Source: Bacillus glycinifermentans (GTDB lineage: Bacteria > Bacillota > Bacilli > Bacillales > Bacillaceae). Taken from it: a stretch of DNA of 64,000 bases. The notes under the pieces were generated by a model that saw only the letters and a program-made list of their open reading frames with translations, made no database searches and was not told the origin of the DNA. Both the position numbers and the translations under genes were made by a program. Shown here one piece after another: positions 29,980 through 41,092 of the stretch; positions within the stretch are counted from its first letter, which is position 1; every line of letters begins with the position of its first letter. The DNA lies in NCBI RefSeq assembly GCF_001042475.2, contig NZ_LECW02000004.1, positions 62,001 through 126,000 of the forward strand, written 5' to 3'.

Positions 29980-30578
29980 GACATTTTTGTTGCTCCTTTG
30001 TTCAATCGCTTCCATTTTTGGTGAATCTGATGGACGAGACGTTCGTACTGGGAGACGCCGTAAAGCAAAACAATGCCCGCCGAACACATTGAAAGCCACG
30101 AATATCCTCCGACAACCATGCCATCATAAAGCTTCCTGATGATGAGCGAATACAGCAGCTCTCCCTGGCACATTCCGAGCACAAACAGCGCCAGGCGGTT
30201 CACGAAGCTTTTTTCAAATGCCGCGGTCATGATCACAAACAGGATGATGATCAACCACTCAGGCTTTAGGATAAACCAAACAGGATCATATAATGCAAAA
30301 AGAAACAAAAATCCGTAAGCAAACACCATTGAAAGATGCAAAAGCAAGCACCTCATGTTTTTATGGATCGCCGCATACCCGCCGAGCATATAAGCACCGG
30401 CGTAAAACAGCAAATAGGCGGCATTAAAAAACAAGACGAGCCGCACATGATACATACTTAAAATGATGTTGAGCAAAATAAATGCCGAGGTAAAAAAACG
30501 GGTTTTGTTTTTCTCAAGAATAAAAGTGGTCAAAACCCACAAAAACCACATCGACCAATAATAATAGAATTCTTCCAT
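29976..30578 (-). CDS. yphA: YphA, polytopic membrane protein
   Basis: This 200-aa protein is almost entirely hydrophobic with about six or seven membrane segments and a basic C-terminal tail (HQIHQKWKRLNKG). I chose the ATG of MEEFYYYWSM, 7 nt after TGGAGGA; ATGs at 30581 and 30593 are alternatives, the latter overlapping the ribosome binding site. The length matches B. subtilis YphA. It heads the yphA-yphB-ypzH unit, divergent from ypzI. Function unknown. Confidence 0.8.
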   Translation of the reverse strand: MEEFYYYWSMWFLWVLTTFILEKNKTRFFTSAFILLNIILSMYHVRLVLFFNAAYLLFYAGAYMLGGYAAIHKNMRCLLLHLSMVFAYGFLFLFALYDPVWFILKPEWLIIILFVIMTAAFEKSFVNRLALFVLGMCQGELLYSLIIRKLYDGMVVGGYSWLSMCSAGIVLLYGVSQYERLVHQIHQKWKRLNKGATKMS

Positions 30579-30647
30579 CATTTCATCCTCCATGTTTAGT
30601 ATGGGGGGATGAAAGACATTTTAAACATCGTTAAGGAGGGTCATACG

Positions 30648-30779
30648 TTGGGAAAAGACAGGCAGGAAAAGAAATTGAAGAAACAAAGGCGCACCGAATC
30701 TGACCGCGATCAGTCCATCAGCCATAATGGGGCTGCCGCTCTTGAAAGCGCAGAAGAAGCACGCAGGCGAAATCCATAA
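30648..30779 (+). CDS. ypzI: YpzI, small basic protein
   Basis: A 43-aa reading frame starts at TTG with TTAAGGAGGG about 8 nt upstream and reads MGKDRQEKKLKKQRRTESDR, then DQSISHNGAAALES. It matches B. subtilis YpzI in sequence and location between yphA and fni. It is one of only three genes on the plus strand here. The composition is highly charged with no hydrophobic segment. Function unknown. Confidence 0.8.
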   Translation: MGKDRQEKKLKKQRRTESDRDQSISHNGAAALESAEEARRRNP

Positions 30780-30868
30780 ACGGCCGACGTCCTAAAGATA
30801 AACCGCCTGGGCAAAAAGGTTTGATCCGCCCGTGATGACGGGCAGATTCCTTATGGGGTTCCGATAAA

Positions 30869-30923
30869 CAAAAAAACTCCTCCGTACGCTGCTTTGCCTC
30901 TTGTCAGCGCATGGAGGAGTTTT
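30869..30923. terminator. Bidirectional terminator between ypzI and fni
   Basis: AAACTCCTCC (30874-30883) pairs with GGAGGAGTTT (30913-30922), and the inner CGCTG/CAGCG extends the stem. A-runs and T-runs flank both sides, so it can serve the convergent genes ypzI and fni. Confidence 0.85.
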
Positions 30924-30945
30924 ACAAAGTCTCACGGTACACGGC

Positions 30946-33154
<2,209 letters not shown>

Positions 33155-33373
33155 TTCAATAACCTCCTTGGTCCAAACCTGCACAGCTTTTGTAAAACGG
33201 TTATACCGAACTGAATGTCACATCAATCCGGACAGCCGAATATGTATTAAAGAACCATTCAAAAATGGATATTTTGAATGTTCTATAAAATGATTTATTA
33301 TTACTAACTTCTAATAAAAGCATGTGTTTGTCAAGTCAAAACATGCGGACAAAAAATAATTTGCCCGATTTTT

Positions 33374-34054
33374 TTATTTTTGAGCCTTTTTGTCTACAAT
33401 TTGCAGGATTTTCCCGGCCACTTCATCGATGGACAATGAAGTCGTGTCGATTTCGAGCGCGTCATCCGCTTTTTTCAGCGGGGAAATCTCCCGCTCGGAA
33501 TCGAGTTTATCGCGCCGCCGGATCTCCTCTGCAAGCGTTTCATAATTCACATTGTACCCCTTTTTGACGTTTTCTTCAAAGCGGCGTTTTGCCCGTTCTT
33601 CGACTGATGCCAGCAGGAAAATTTTCACCTCTGCATCAGGGAGGACGTGGGTTCCGATATCACGGCCGTCCATGACGACTCCGCCTTTTTCGGCAAGCTG
33701 CTGCTGCCTTTTCGTCATCTCTTCGCGGATTCCTCTGTGCTTGGCGACAATGGAAACCTGGTTGCTGACTTCGTCCGTCCGGATCGCTTCAGTTACATCC
33801 TCGCCCGCAATATATACCTTCTGCGCCCCATCTTCGGAAACCGTAAGATCGATTGCCGATTTTTGGAGCAGCTCTGTCAAGGCTGCCTCATCATTCAGAT
33901 CCACGCCTTTTTGCAGCGCCAAATACGTAATGGCCCGGTACATGGCGCCGGTGTCGATGTAAACATAAGACTTTTTGCGGGCCACGATTTTTGCCACGGT
34001 GCTTTTTCCGGCTGCGGCTGGACCGTCGATTGCGATACATAATTTCTTTTCCAT
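33374..34054 (-). CDS. cmk: Cytidylate kinase
   Basis: Cmk (226 aa) phosphorylates CMP and dCMP. The P-loop is [14 protein letters not shown] near residue 8. [12 protein letters not shown], the CMP-binding insert, [18 protein letters not shown] and the lid segment [20 protein letters not shown] are conserved. The ATG of [10 protein letters not shown] has GGAGAGG upstream; the frame is open 15 codons further. It follows ypfB and precedes ypfD. A weak hairpin in the 219-nt gap to ypfD may end part of the transcripts. Confidence 0.97.
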   Translation of the reverse strand: MEKKLCIAIDGPAAAGKSTVAKIVARKKSYVYIDTGAMYRAITYLALQKGVDLNDEAALTELLQKSAIDLTVSEDGAQKVYIAGEDVTEAIRTDEVSNQVSIVAKHRGIREEMTKRQQQLAEKGGVVMDGRDIGTHVLPDAEVKIFLLASVEERAKRRFEENVKKGYNVNYETLAEEIRRRDKLDSEREISPLKKADDALEIDTTSLSIDEVAGKILQIVDKKAQK

Positions 34055-34133
34055 AATTCCTCTCCTTGCTCTCTGGTACTCCTTATAGGATTGTATCATG
34101 TTCTAAGCGAAAAAGGGGAGATTTTCATACGAT

Positions 34134-34310
34134 TTACGGCTTAAATGTCTCGATCCATTCGCCGATATTCGTTTTATTTACGCCTTCATACTGCACAACC
34201 TTCGACAAATACGGTTCAGCCTGTGAAAAATGAAAAAGAAGCTGTACGGATAATAGAACAACGCCTTGAACGATGAGCAGTTTTAATAATAAACGCTCAA
34301 ATGTTTTCAT
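34134..34310 (-). CDS. ypfB: YpfB, DUF5359 small membrane protein
   Basis: A 58-aa frame starts at the ATG at 34310 with GAGGAATTCT just upstream. It reads MKTFERLLLKLLIVQGVVLL, then a continued hydrophobic segment and a short outside domain ending in GEWIETFKP. A single membrane helix spans about residues 8-28. The sequence corresponds to B. subtilis YpfB, encoded next to cmk. Function unknown. In B. subtilis the PilZ gene ypfA follows on the other side; none is present here. Confidence 0.8.
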   Translation of the reverse strand: MKTFERLLLKLLIVQGVVLLSVQLLFHFSQAEPYLSKVVQYEGVNKTNIGEWIETFKP

Positions 34311-34395
34311 AGAATTCCTCCATCGAATATCGCAGGGCCGTTAACGGGCCTCCATACCTTCAGTATGGAAATGTTCAGGGCTAATTATTCCGAAT

Positions 34396-34432
34396 GCCAA
34401 AAAGGAAAAGGCACCTGACCGCCTTTTCCTTT
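34396..34432 (-). terminator. Terminator downstream of ypeB
   Basis: AAAGGAAAAGGC (34401-34412) pairs with GCCTTTTCCTTT (34421-34432), with a short T-run on the minus strand, 5 nt after the ypeB stop. Confidence 0.8.
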
Positions 34433-34437
34433 CGTTT

Positions 34438-35790
34438 TTACAAACTTTTATATATCGGTTCTACATTTTTCATCTTTTCGATTTTTTCTTCAGTGCCGTC
34501 ATTCGCATTGAGGAACATGCGGAATGTGTCGTTTTCGATCGTCCCGAGAAATTCGTAGCACAGGACTTCCTGGGAAGCTTCATTTGTAATCAGGGCAAGG
34601 CGCGTTTCCTGAACCTTTACATTCGAATTCAGCTTCGCTTTCGCTTTTTCCGGCGTTAATTTCGGTTTCGGAAGATTCCTTTTTCTGTGGGCAGTCAGAA
34701 AATCCTTCGCGGAAAAACCGACGATTTCCCCGTCGTCGAGTGCGACCTTCATGCGGATGCTGTCAGGATAGAGCCACACGCCGTTTTGAACGGGAACGAA
34801 TGAAAAAACGCCGACACCGTCGTATTGCGAGCTTTCATCCATTTTGAGATCGCGTGTCTCATAGCCGTTCTTTTTCAAAAATTGAAGCGCGCGGTTTGAT
34901 GCATCGTTCAAACTGATTTTTTGATCTTTGATTTTTTTGTTTTGAATCAGGTAAACAGGATATCCGCCTTTTGCGGTGATGTCCATATAAATATCGGATT
35001 TTTGGTCGGGATCCTGCATGCTGACCGTGTAGACGTCCTTGTTCGTCCTCTTGCCGCTTTTCGCTACTTTAATGTTATAGTTTTTATCCGGTGCAAACTT
35101 TTGCGCAATCTTTTTCGCCTCGGCTTGGGTTATTTTATTCCCTTTTAAATGGTTGTACCCTTGTTCTTCTTTTTTCACGTTTGTCATCGTTGCCGGGCCA
35201 AAATCGGATTCTGAGAACCCGTTTGCGGTTTTTTCCACCGTTTTGAAGCCGTCAATAATCGTGTTGTCGCTTTGTTTTTGGCCTGATGCAAGCGCAAGCT
35301 CAACGTCCATCCACCTCAAATTATTGCCCATGATCTTATGCTGGACACTGCGCAGTTCGTCCTGGATATCTTTCGATTTTTCATAAAGCTTGTTTAAAGA
35401 TGCGTATTCTTTTTTATTCAGCGGCTCTTTATCAAGGTCGCGTACCGCTGTTTTATAGCTGAAATCCCCTACGCTCGCCAAAAAATCTTCCGTTTTGTTA
35501 AACGGCATTAATGTAAGGGGAAGCTGGCTGACGTTGTTGTGCGCTTCAGACGTCGTTCTCCAGACTTCCGCCAATGCAGGGGAAAGGGTTTTTTTGCTGT
35601 TCATGGCAAGCGTGCTGCCGATTTGATCGTGGAGCTTGTCCACCTGATACGTTAAATCGTGGAATGCCCGCTGATAATTGTTTTCGGCATGTAACAGAAC
35701 AGCGTCTTTCTCCTGGTGTTCTTTATAGCCCCAGTAGCTCGTTCCGACGATGGCGACTCCTAAAATGGCGATTAAAATTCCTCTGATCAT
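34438..35790 (-). CDS. ypeB: Germination protein YpeB
   Basis: YpeB (450 aa) stabilises and helps place the cortex-lytic enzyme SleB in the spore. It starts with a membrane anchor (GILIAILGVAIVGTSYWGY, residues 3-22), has a helical N-terminal half and three PepSY-like domains from about residue 210 on (for example KITQAEAKKIAQKFAP and LNDASNRALQFLKKNGYE). Length equals B. subtilis YpeB. It follows sleB after 16 nt, the standard sleB-ypeB operon expressed in the forespore. Confidence 0.96.
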   Translation of the reverse strand: MIRGILIAILGVAIVGTSYWGYKEHQEKDAVLLHAENNYQRAFHDLTYQVDKLHDQIGSTLAMNSKKTLSPALAEVWRTTSEAHNNVSQLPLTLMPFNKTEDFLASVGDFSYKTAVRDLDKEPLNKKEYASLNKLYEKSKDIQDELRSVQHKIMGNNLRWMDVELALASGQKQSDNTIIDGFKTVEKTANGFSESDFGPATMTNVKKEEQGYNHLKGNKITQAEAKKIAQKFAPDKNYNIKVAKSGKRTNKDVYTVSMQDPDQKSDIYMDITAKGGYPVYLIQNKKIKDQKISLNDASNRALQFLKKNGYETRDLKMDESSQYDGVGVFSFVPVQNGVWLYPDSIRMKVALDDGEIVGFSAKDFLTAHRKRNLPKPKLTPEKAKAKLNSNVKVQETRLALITNEASQEVLCYEFLGTIENDTFRMFLNANDGTEEKIEKMKNVEPIYKSL

Positions 35791-35806
35791 TTATAACACC
35801 TCGCTT

Positions 35807-36763
35807 TTATTCACAGAAAATGTGTTTGCCTATCCGTTTAATTTGCGGTCTTCCCCATATCCACGGACTTGTGGCCGTGTCAGGGTTGAAATAGTATAAG
35901 GCATTTTCTGAAGGGTCCCATCCATTGATGGCATCCAACACGGCTTTTTTCGCGGTTTTATCCGGCGTCATATAGATCTGTCCGTCGGCTACGGAAGTGA
36001 AGGCAAGCGGCTCGAAAATAACGCCCGCAACCGAATCCGGGAAAATCGGACTGTTGATCCTGTTTAAAATAACAGCCGCAACCGCAACCTGGCCGTCGTA
36101 CGGCTCACCGCGGGCCTCGCCGTAAACCGCCTTTGCCAACAGGTTGATGTCATTGCTTGAAAAACCCCCCGGCATGTTGGCCGCAGCGGCATCGTATTTT
36201 TTCGGAGCCGCTTGTTTTTTCTGCTGCTTTGGCGCTGCCTGCTTCGGCGCCGGTGCCGCCTGCTTCTGCTGCTGTTTTTGCGCCGCATACTGCTTCGGCG
36301 CCGCCTGCTGGCGCTGTCTGGCCTCCGCTCTTTTTCTCGCCTGCTGCTGCACCTCTTTCGAAGGCTTCGTCTGGTATTTCAGCGGAATGCTACCGTAATG
36401 CGTAAACTTATTCCCTTTTCTAATCTGTTCATGCACATAAGCGCTGTAGTATTTTGTCGTATTGACTAAATGTTGTTTTGTTTTCGGTCCGACAAGACCG
36501 TCTGTTTCCTTTAATCCAAACCGGTCCTGAAAATTCCGGACAGCCCAGTAAGTCGCCCATCCGTACACACCGTCGATTTTGCCATTATAATAGCCGTTAT
36601 ATTGAAGCCTTGCCTGAAGTTCGATCACATCATCCCCTGTCGCCCCCCGCTGTATAACCTGTTCAGTAAAGGCGGAGCTTTTTTGACTGAATGGAAGTGA
36701 AAGACTTACTGCCATCATCGTACAAAAAATGACATTCAAACAAAAAGAACCTTTCGACTTCAT
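35807..36763 (-). CDS. sleB: Spore cortex-lytic enzyme SleB
   Basis: SleB (318 aa) is a lytic transglycosylase that degrades spore cortex muramic-lactam peptidoglycan at germination. A signal peptide covers about residues 1-31 (ends SSAFTE). A peptidoglycan-binding domain follows (GATGDDVIELQARLQYNGYY). A low-complexity linker rich in Gln, Lys, Ala and Pro spans about 125-195. The catalytic hydrolase_2 domain begins with NDINLLAKAVYGEARGEP, carrying the catalytic glutamate, and ends WGRPQIKRIGKHIFCE. The protein is a little longer than B. subtilis SleB (305 aa), seemingly through the linker. GGAGGAGG precedes the ATG. Confidence 0.96.
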   Translation of the reverse strand: MKSKGSFCLNVIFCTMMAVSLSLPFSQKSSAFTEQVIQRGATGDDVIELQARLQYNGYYNGKIDGVYGWATYWAVRNFQDRFGLKETDGLVGPKTKQHLVNTTKYYSAYVHEQIRKGNKFTHYGSIPLKYQTKPSKEVQQQARKRAEARQRQQAAPKQYAAQKQQQKQAAPAPKQAAPKQQKKQAAPKKYDAAAANMPGGFSSNDINLLAKAVYGEARGEPYDGQVAVAAVILNRINSPIFPDSVAGVIFEPLAFTSVADGQIYMTPDKTAKKAVLDAINGWDPSENALYYFNPDTATSPWIWGRPQIKRIGKHIFCE

Positions 36764-36882
36764 GTTTAAGCCTCCTCCAGCATTTTTGTATCCATATCTT
36801 TTGTAGAGAGGCAGATTTTATACACGCTTTCCTTTCTGTTTCAGCACCATTAAAATCTGGTGATACTGTTTGTTTTGCAAAA

Positions 36883-36910
36883 TAAAAAAGCCGCCTCTAT
36901 CAGGCGGCTT
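36883..36910 (-). terminator. Terminator downstream of prsW
   Basis: AAGCCGCCT (36888-36896) pairs with AGGCGGCTT (36902-36910), followed on the minus strand by TTTTTATTTT. It overlaps the prsW stop codon. Confidence 0.88.
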
Positions 36911-37577
36911 AGAGATCGAGCGGACGCTCTCCGACATTGACGGAACGTGCTTTTTTTGCTTTTCTGAGGCCGAACCACCAGAGAAACGCCATAAAGGGAA
37001 GCATAAAATAAATCCAATTTCTGAGGGCCAGCAGGATGTAGTCATAGAGACCGTGAAGCGCGGCAGGTATAAAAAGCGACAGACAAAGCCACTCGGCCTG
37101 CTTCTTCCTTTTTGAAAAACGGGCTTTGCCGATATAAAACCCCATAATAACGCCGAATAAGGCATGGCTTGATACAGGAAGCAGCGCTCGCATGAACGCG
37201 TGTTCGACGCCGTTTCCGATTAAGTACAGAATGTTTTCCAATGTGGCAAACCCGAGCGAAAGGCTTGTCCCGTACATGATTCCATCATAATGTTCATCAA
37301 AATTGGCATGCTGGTAGACGCTGAACATGAGCAAAAACCATTTTAAAAATTCTTCCAAAAATCCGGAAGATAAAAATGAAATAACAAAATTGCTCTCAGA
37401 AATGTTTTCTTTTTCCAAAACATACTGGATAAACATCGTCGGAAAGACGAGCAAAACCCCTACTATAAAAAGGCGTATGACCATATGAATAGGCTCTGTT
37501 TCGTACTTTTCCTTTAAGTAGAAATACATCAGCAATGCGATTCCGGGAGCGACGCCTGCGGAGATAATTCCGAACAT
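36909..37577 (-). CDS. prsW: Site-1 protease PrsW for anti-sigma RsiW
   Basis: PrsW (222 aa) is a polytopic membrane protease that starts degradation of RsiW, releasing SigW on envelope stress. Glutamates of the catalytic region are in FLEEFLKW; conserved histidines occur in [12 protein letters not shown] and [15 protein letters not shown], and [10 protein letters not shown] closes the family core. About seven membrane segments are visible. The ATG of [12 protein letters not shown] gives the B. subtilis N-terminus; the frame is open 9 codons further. It sits between ansA and sleB. Confidence 0.94.
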   Translation of the reverse strand: MFGIISAGVAPGIALLMYFYLKEKYETEPIHMVIRLFIVGVLLVFPTMFIQYVLEKENISESNFVISFLSSGFLEEFLKWFLLMFSVYQHANFDEHYDGIMYGTSLSLGFATLENILYLIGNGVEHAFMRALLPVSSHALFGVIMGFYIGKARFSKRKKQAEWLCLSLFIPAALHGLYDYILLALRNWIYFMLPFMAFLWWFGLRKAKKARSVNVGERPLDL

Positions 37578-37654
37578 GAGAAACCTCTTTCCTTTTCTTC
37601 TCATTCTATCCTACCATGATTCACAATGTTTTGAAATCGATAAGGATTCAGCGG

Positions 37655-38623
37655 TTAATAACAAAACTTGTCTTTAATGCCGCTGTCATAGCTGGCCAAA
37701 AGAACCGCCAATTTTATTCTCGCTTTTTTGCTATCGTAATCTTTTCCGAGAATAACGCCTTTTTTCACCAGATCATAGCTGCTGCCGACATAGTCGTATG
37801 TCGTATAGACTTCTCCTTCCTCCGCGCTCGTCGTGATCACGATATGAATGCCCTTGTTTAAAGCAGCCTCTATATCAGCCACCATTTCCGGGGTGACCTG
37901 TCCCCTTCCGACGCCTTCAAGGACGATTCCGGCAGCACCTTCTTGAGCGGCAGCACGTATGAATTTCCCGTCCGCGTCAAGATAGCTTTTCACGATGTCG
38001 ACGACAGGGAGAGTTTTTTTTAGACGATGGACGTCCCGCCTTAGCGGTTTCTGATAGACGTACACTTTGTCATTGTCAATGATCCCAAAGTATCCGAATC
38101 CGAATACGTCGAAGCCTTGAAGGTTTGACGCATGAACCTTTTTGACATAGCGTGCATTGAAAATCCGTTCATTGAAAACGACAACCGTTCCGGCTCCTTT
38201 TATATCCTGACTGCATGCCGTATAAACAGCATGCCTGATATTCGTATATGCGTCGCTGCCCTGCTCTTCCGGCGGCCGCTGCGAGCCGGTGACGACGACC
38301 GGACGGTCATCGCTGATCGTTAAATCGAGAAAGTAGGCGGTTTCTTCAAGCGAGTCCGTTCCGTGCGTGACGACGGCTCCGTCATACGTTTCGTCTTCGA
38401 AAGCCTTTTCTATCGTGATTTTCAGCTTCAGCAGGTCGTGAAATGTAATGTGCATGCTCGGAAGCTGCAATGCCGGATATACGTCAACTTGTACATCTTC
38501 CGGAAGCTTGCATATCCGGGCCAGCTCCGTCCCGCTTATGGCGCCTGCCGCAAGCCTCCCGCTTTCGGTTTTCCGGCTTGCGATCGTTCCGCCTGTCGTA
38601 ATAAGAGCGACTTTATGTTTCAT
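37655..38623 (-). CDS. L-asparaginase
   Basis: This 322-aa enzyme belongs to the bacterial asparaginase family and should hydrolyse asparagine to aspartate and ammonia. The first catalytic threonine is in ALITTGGTIASRKT, the second in VVTHGTDSLEETAYFLDLT, and VVTGSQRPPEEQGSDAYTN follows. There is no signal peptide, so it is cytoplasmic. I chose the ATG of MKHKVALITT, with AAAGGGG upstream; the frame is open 19 codons further. B. subtilis, as I remember it, has no asparaginase between ypdA and prsW. Its neighbour gudB makes a nitrogen-catabolic context plausible. Several paralogues exist in the genus, so I give no symbol. Confidence 0.92.
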   Translation of the reverse strand: MKHKVALITTGGTIASRKTESGRLAAGAISGTELARICKLPEDVQVDVYPALQLPSMHITFHDLLKLKITIEKAFEDETYDGAVVTHGTDSLEETAYFLDLTISDDRPVVVTGSQRPPEEQGSDAYTNIRHAVYTACSQDIKGAGTVVVFNERIFNARYVKKVHASNLQGFDVFGFGYFGIIDNDKVYVYQKPLRRDVHRLKKTLPVVDIVKSYLDADGKFIRAAAQEGAAGIVLEGVGRGQVTPEMVADIEAALNKGIHIVITTSAEEGEVYTTYDYVGSSYDLVKKGVILGKDYDSKKARIKLAVLLASYDSGIKDKFCY

Positions 38624-38661
38624 CTTCGGATGCCCCTTTGCGTCATAATCTGTGCTGCTGC

Positions 38662-38702
38662 AAAAAAAGAGAGAGCACATCTAAATATAGAATATGCTCT
38701 CT
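38662..38702 (-). terminator. Terminator downstream of ypdA
   Basis: AGAGAGCA (38670-38677) pairs with TGCTCTCT (38695-38702), with a T-run of seven on the minus strand. Confidence 0.8.
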
Positions 38703-38708
38703 TCCTTT

Positions 38709-39677
38709 TTATATCCGTTTGGCGATTTCTGCGGCGATCAGACCGCCGTGGAAGCGCCCGTTTTCGATAAAAATTTCGTTTGCATTGTTTCCGGCAGCGA
38801 TGACGCCGGCGATGAAAATGCCTTTTTCATTCGTTTCCATCGTTTCTTCGTTGAAAAACGGACGGCCTGATTCCGCATCAATCTGAATCCCCATTTTCTT
38901 TAGAAAACTGTGATCCGGATGATAGCCCGTCATCGCAAACACAAAATCGTTTTTAATGGTGATTTCTTCTTTTGAATCAATGGTAAAAGTCAGCTGATCC
39001 TCTGTAATTTCCTTGACGGCCGCGCGAAACTCCATCCGTATTTTCCCGTGATTGACAAGGGATACGAATTCGGGAAGAATCCACGGCTTTATGCTTGAGG
39101 AGTATTCCGTTCCCCTGTATAAAACGGTCACGCGCGCACCGGCTTTGACCAGCTCCATTGCCGCGTCAACGCTTGAATTTTTTCCGCCGATGACTGCAAC
39201 GTCTTTATCAAAATAAGGATGAGCTTCTTTAAAATAATGAAAAACCTTAGGCAGATCTTCACCCGGCACGTTCATATAGTTCGGGTTATCGTAGTATCCC
39301 GTCGCCACGATGCAAAACGAGGCCAAATACGCATCCTTCGACGTCTCGACTAAAAACCGGTTATCTTCCGTTTTTGTTACGGAATGAACTTTTTCGAAAG
39401 CATTGACTCTTATATTTTTCCGTTTGGCAACTTCCCTGTAATAGGACAGGGCCTGATTTCTGACCGGTTTGCGGTTTTCGGTAATAAATGCAACATCTCC
39501 GATCTCCAGCTTTTCGCTGGAGCTGAAAAAGGTTTGATGCGTAGGATAACGGTAAATGCTGTCCACAATATTTCCCTTTTCAATAACGAGGGGCTCTATT
39601 CCGATTTGCTGCATCGCGATGGCCGCTGAAAGCCCGCAGGGGCCCCCGCCGATAATGATCACTTTTTCTTCTTTCAT
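38709..39677 (-). CDS. ypdA: YpdA, bacillithiol disulfide reductase
   Basis: YpdA (322 aa) is a flavoprotein that reduces oxidised bacillithiol with NADPH. The FAD-binding motif is IIIGGGPCGLSAAIAM at the N-terminus, with the conserved Cys next to the glycines; the NADPH-binding site is VAVIGGKNSSVDAAMEL; the C-terminal FAD segment is GVIAAGNNANEIFIENGRFHG. The family differs from thioredoxin reductase in lacking a CxxC pair. The ATG of MKEEKVIIIG agrees with B. subtilis; the frame is open 10 codons further. It lies between gudB and ansA. Confidence 0.95.
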   Translation of the reverse strand: MKEEKVIIIGGGPCGLSAAIAMQQIGIEPLVIEKGNIVDSIYRYPTHQTFFSSSEKLEIGDVAFITENRKPVRNQALSYYREVAKRKNIRVNAFEKVHSVTKTEDNRFLVETSKDAYLASFCIVATGYYDNPNYMNVPGEDLPKVFHYFKEAHPYFDKDVAVIGGKNSSVDAAMELVKAGARVTVLYRGTEYSSSIKPWILPEFVSLVNHGKIRMEFRAAVKEITEDQLTFTIDSKEEITIKNDFVFAMTGYHPDHSFLKKMGIQIDAESGRPFFNEETMETNEKGIFIAGVIAAGNNANEIFIENGRFHGGLIAAEIAKRI

Positions 39678-39710
39678 GTTCCGTTCAACTCCTGTCATGT
39701 CCGGCAAATC

Positions 39711-39741
39711 AAAAAAATCTCCTATTTTATGATAGGAGATT
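39711..39741 (-). terminator. Terminator downstream of gudB
   Basis: AATCTCCTAT (39716-39725) pairs with ATAGGAGATT (39732-39741) and T-runs flank both sides. Confidence 0.88.
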
Positions 39742-39767
39742 TTTTGCGTTGTTGCAAATGGTTGGGC

Positions 39768-41042
39768 TTAGATCCAGCCTCTGAATCGGGATGCCTCCGC
39801 CATTTTGCGGACGCCCACCATGTAGGCGGCAAGCCTCATGTCGATTCTGCGGTTTTGCGCCATTTCGTAAATGTTGTTAAACGATTTGACCATCATTTTT
39901 TCCAGTCTTTCTTCGACTTCTTCCTCAGTCCAGTAGAAGCCCTGATTGTTCTGTACCCATTCGAAGTAGGATACCGTTACACCGCCGGCGCTTGCCAGCA
40001 CATCCGGAACGAGGAGAATACCGCGGTCAGAAAGAATTTGCGTCGCTTCAAGAGTCGTCGGGCCGTTGGCGGCTTCCACGACGATTTTCGCTTTTATGTT
40101 ATGCGCGTTTTCTTCTGTAATCTGGTTTTCGATCGCGGCCGGCACCAAAATGTCACAATCAAGTTCAAGCAGCTCCTGATTTGTAATCGTGTCATTGAAG
40201 AGCTTTGTGACGGTTCCGAAGCTGTCGCGGCGGTCCAACAAATAATCGATGTCAAGACCCTCAGGGTCATATAAGCCGCCGTATGCATCAGAAATGCCGA
40301 CAACTTTTGCACCTGCGTCATGCATGAATTTCGCAAGATAGCTTCCCGCATTTCCGAACCCCTGCACAACGACAGAAGCCCCCTTAATATCGATGTTTTT
40401 CTTTTTCGCCGCTTCTTTAATACAAATCGTAACCCCTTTTGCTGTCGCAGATTCTCTGCCGTGAGAACCACCTAAAACGAGCGGTTTTCCGGTAATGAAA
40501 CCCGGAGAATTGAATTCGTCGATTCTTGAATATTCGTCCATCATCCATGCCATAATTTGAGAATTGGTAAATACATCGGGAGCCGGCACGTCTTTTGTCG
40601 GTCCGACAATTTGGCTGATCGCCCTGACGTAGCCTCTGCTTAAACGTTCAAGTTCAGGAAAGGACATATCCCGCGGATCACAGATGATCCCGCCCTTTCC
40701 GCCTCCATATGGAAGGTCAATGATCCCGCATTTCAGACTCATCCAAATAGAAAGCGCTTTAACTTCTTTTTCAGTGACTCCCGGATGAAAGCGGATGCCT
40801 CCTTTTGTCGGTCCTACTGCATCATTGTGCTGCGCACGGTACCCCGTAAAAATTTTCACTGATCCATCATCCATGCGAACCGGAATTTTAACCGTTAAAA
40901 AACGAATCGGTTCTTTTAATAATTCATACACTTCTTCTGGATACCCCAATTTTTCAAGCGCCTTATGTATCACCGTTTGCGTTGATTTTAAAACATCGTG
41001 TGCATTTTCCTCAGTATGACCGGTGTTTTGATCGGCTACCAT
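39768..41042 (-). CDS. gudB: NAD-specific glutamate dehydrogenase GudB
   Basis: GudB (424 aa) deaminates glutamate to 2-oxoglutarate for carbon and nitrogen catabolism. The substrate lysines lie in GPTKGGIRFHPG and KCGIIDLPYGGGKGG, and the NAD site is VVVQGFGNAGSYLAKF. At the site where laboratory B. subtilis 168 carries an inactivating three-codon duplication, this gene reads KEVKALSIWMSLK with a single VKA, so it should encode an active enzyme. GGAGG is upstream of the ATG. A palindrome overlaps the putative promoter. Confidence 0.97.
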   Translation of the reverse strand: MVADQNTGHTEENAHDVLKSTQTVIHKALEKLGYPEEVYELLKEPIRFLTVKIPVRMDDGSVKIFTGYRAQHNDAVGPTKGGIRFHPGVTEKEVKALSIWMSLKCGIIDLPYGGGKGGIICDPRDMSFPELERLSRGYVRAISQIVGPTKDVPAPDVFTNSQIMAWMMDEYSRIDEFNSPGFITGKPLVLGGSHGRESATAKGVTICIKEAAKKKNIDIKGASVVVQGFGNAGSYLAKFMHDAGAKVVGISDAYGGLYDPEGLDIDYLLDRRDSFGTVTKLFNDTITNQELLELDCDILVPAAIENQITEENAHNIKAKIVVEAANGPTTLEATQILSDRGILLVPDVLASAGGVTVSYFEWVQNNQGFYWTEEEVEERLEKMMVKSFNNIYEMAQNRRIDMRLAAYMVGVRKMAEASRFRGWI

Positions 41043-41092
41043 GATAAGTTAACCTCCTAAAGTCTTTCTGGCATGTTGTCCTTTCAGAGAAT

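Noticed and set aside
36764-36820. SigG promoter upstream of sleB
   Set aside because: SigG control is expected from B. subtilis, but no pair of elements with proper spacing was convincing.
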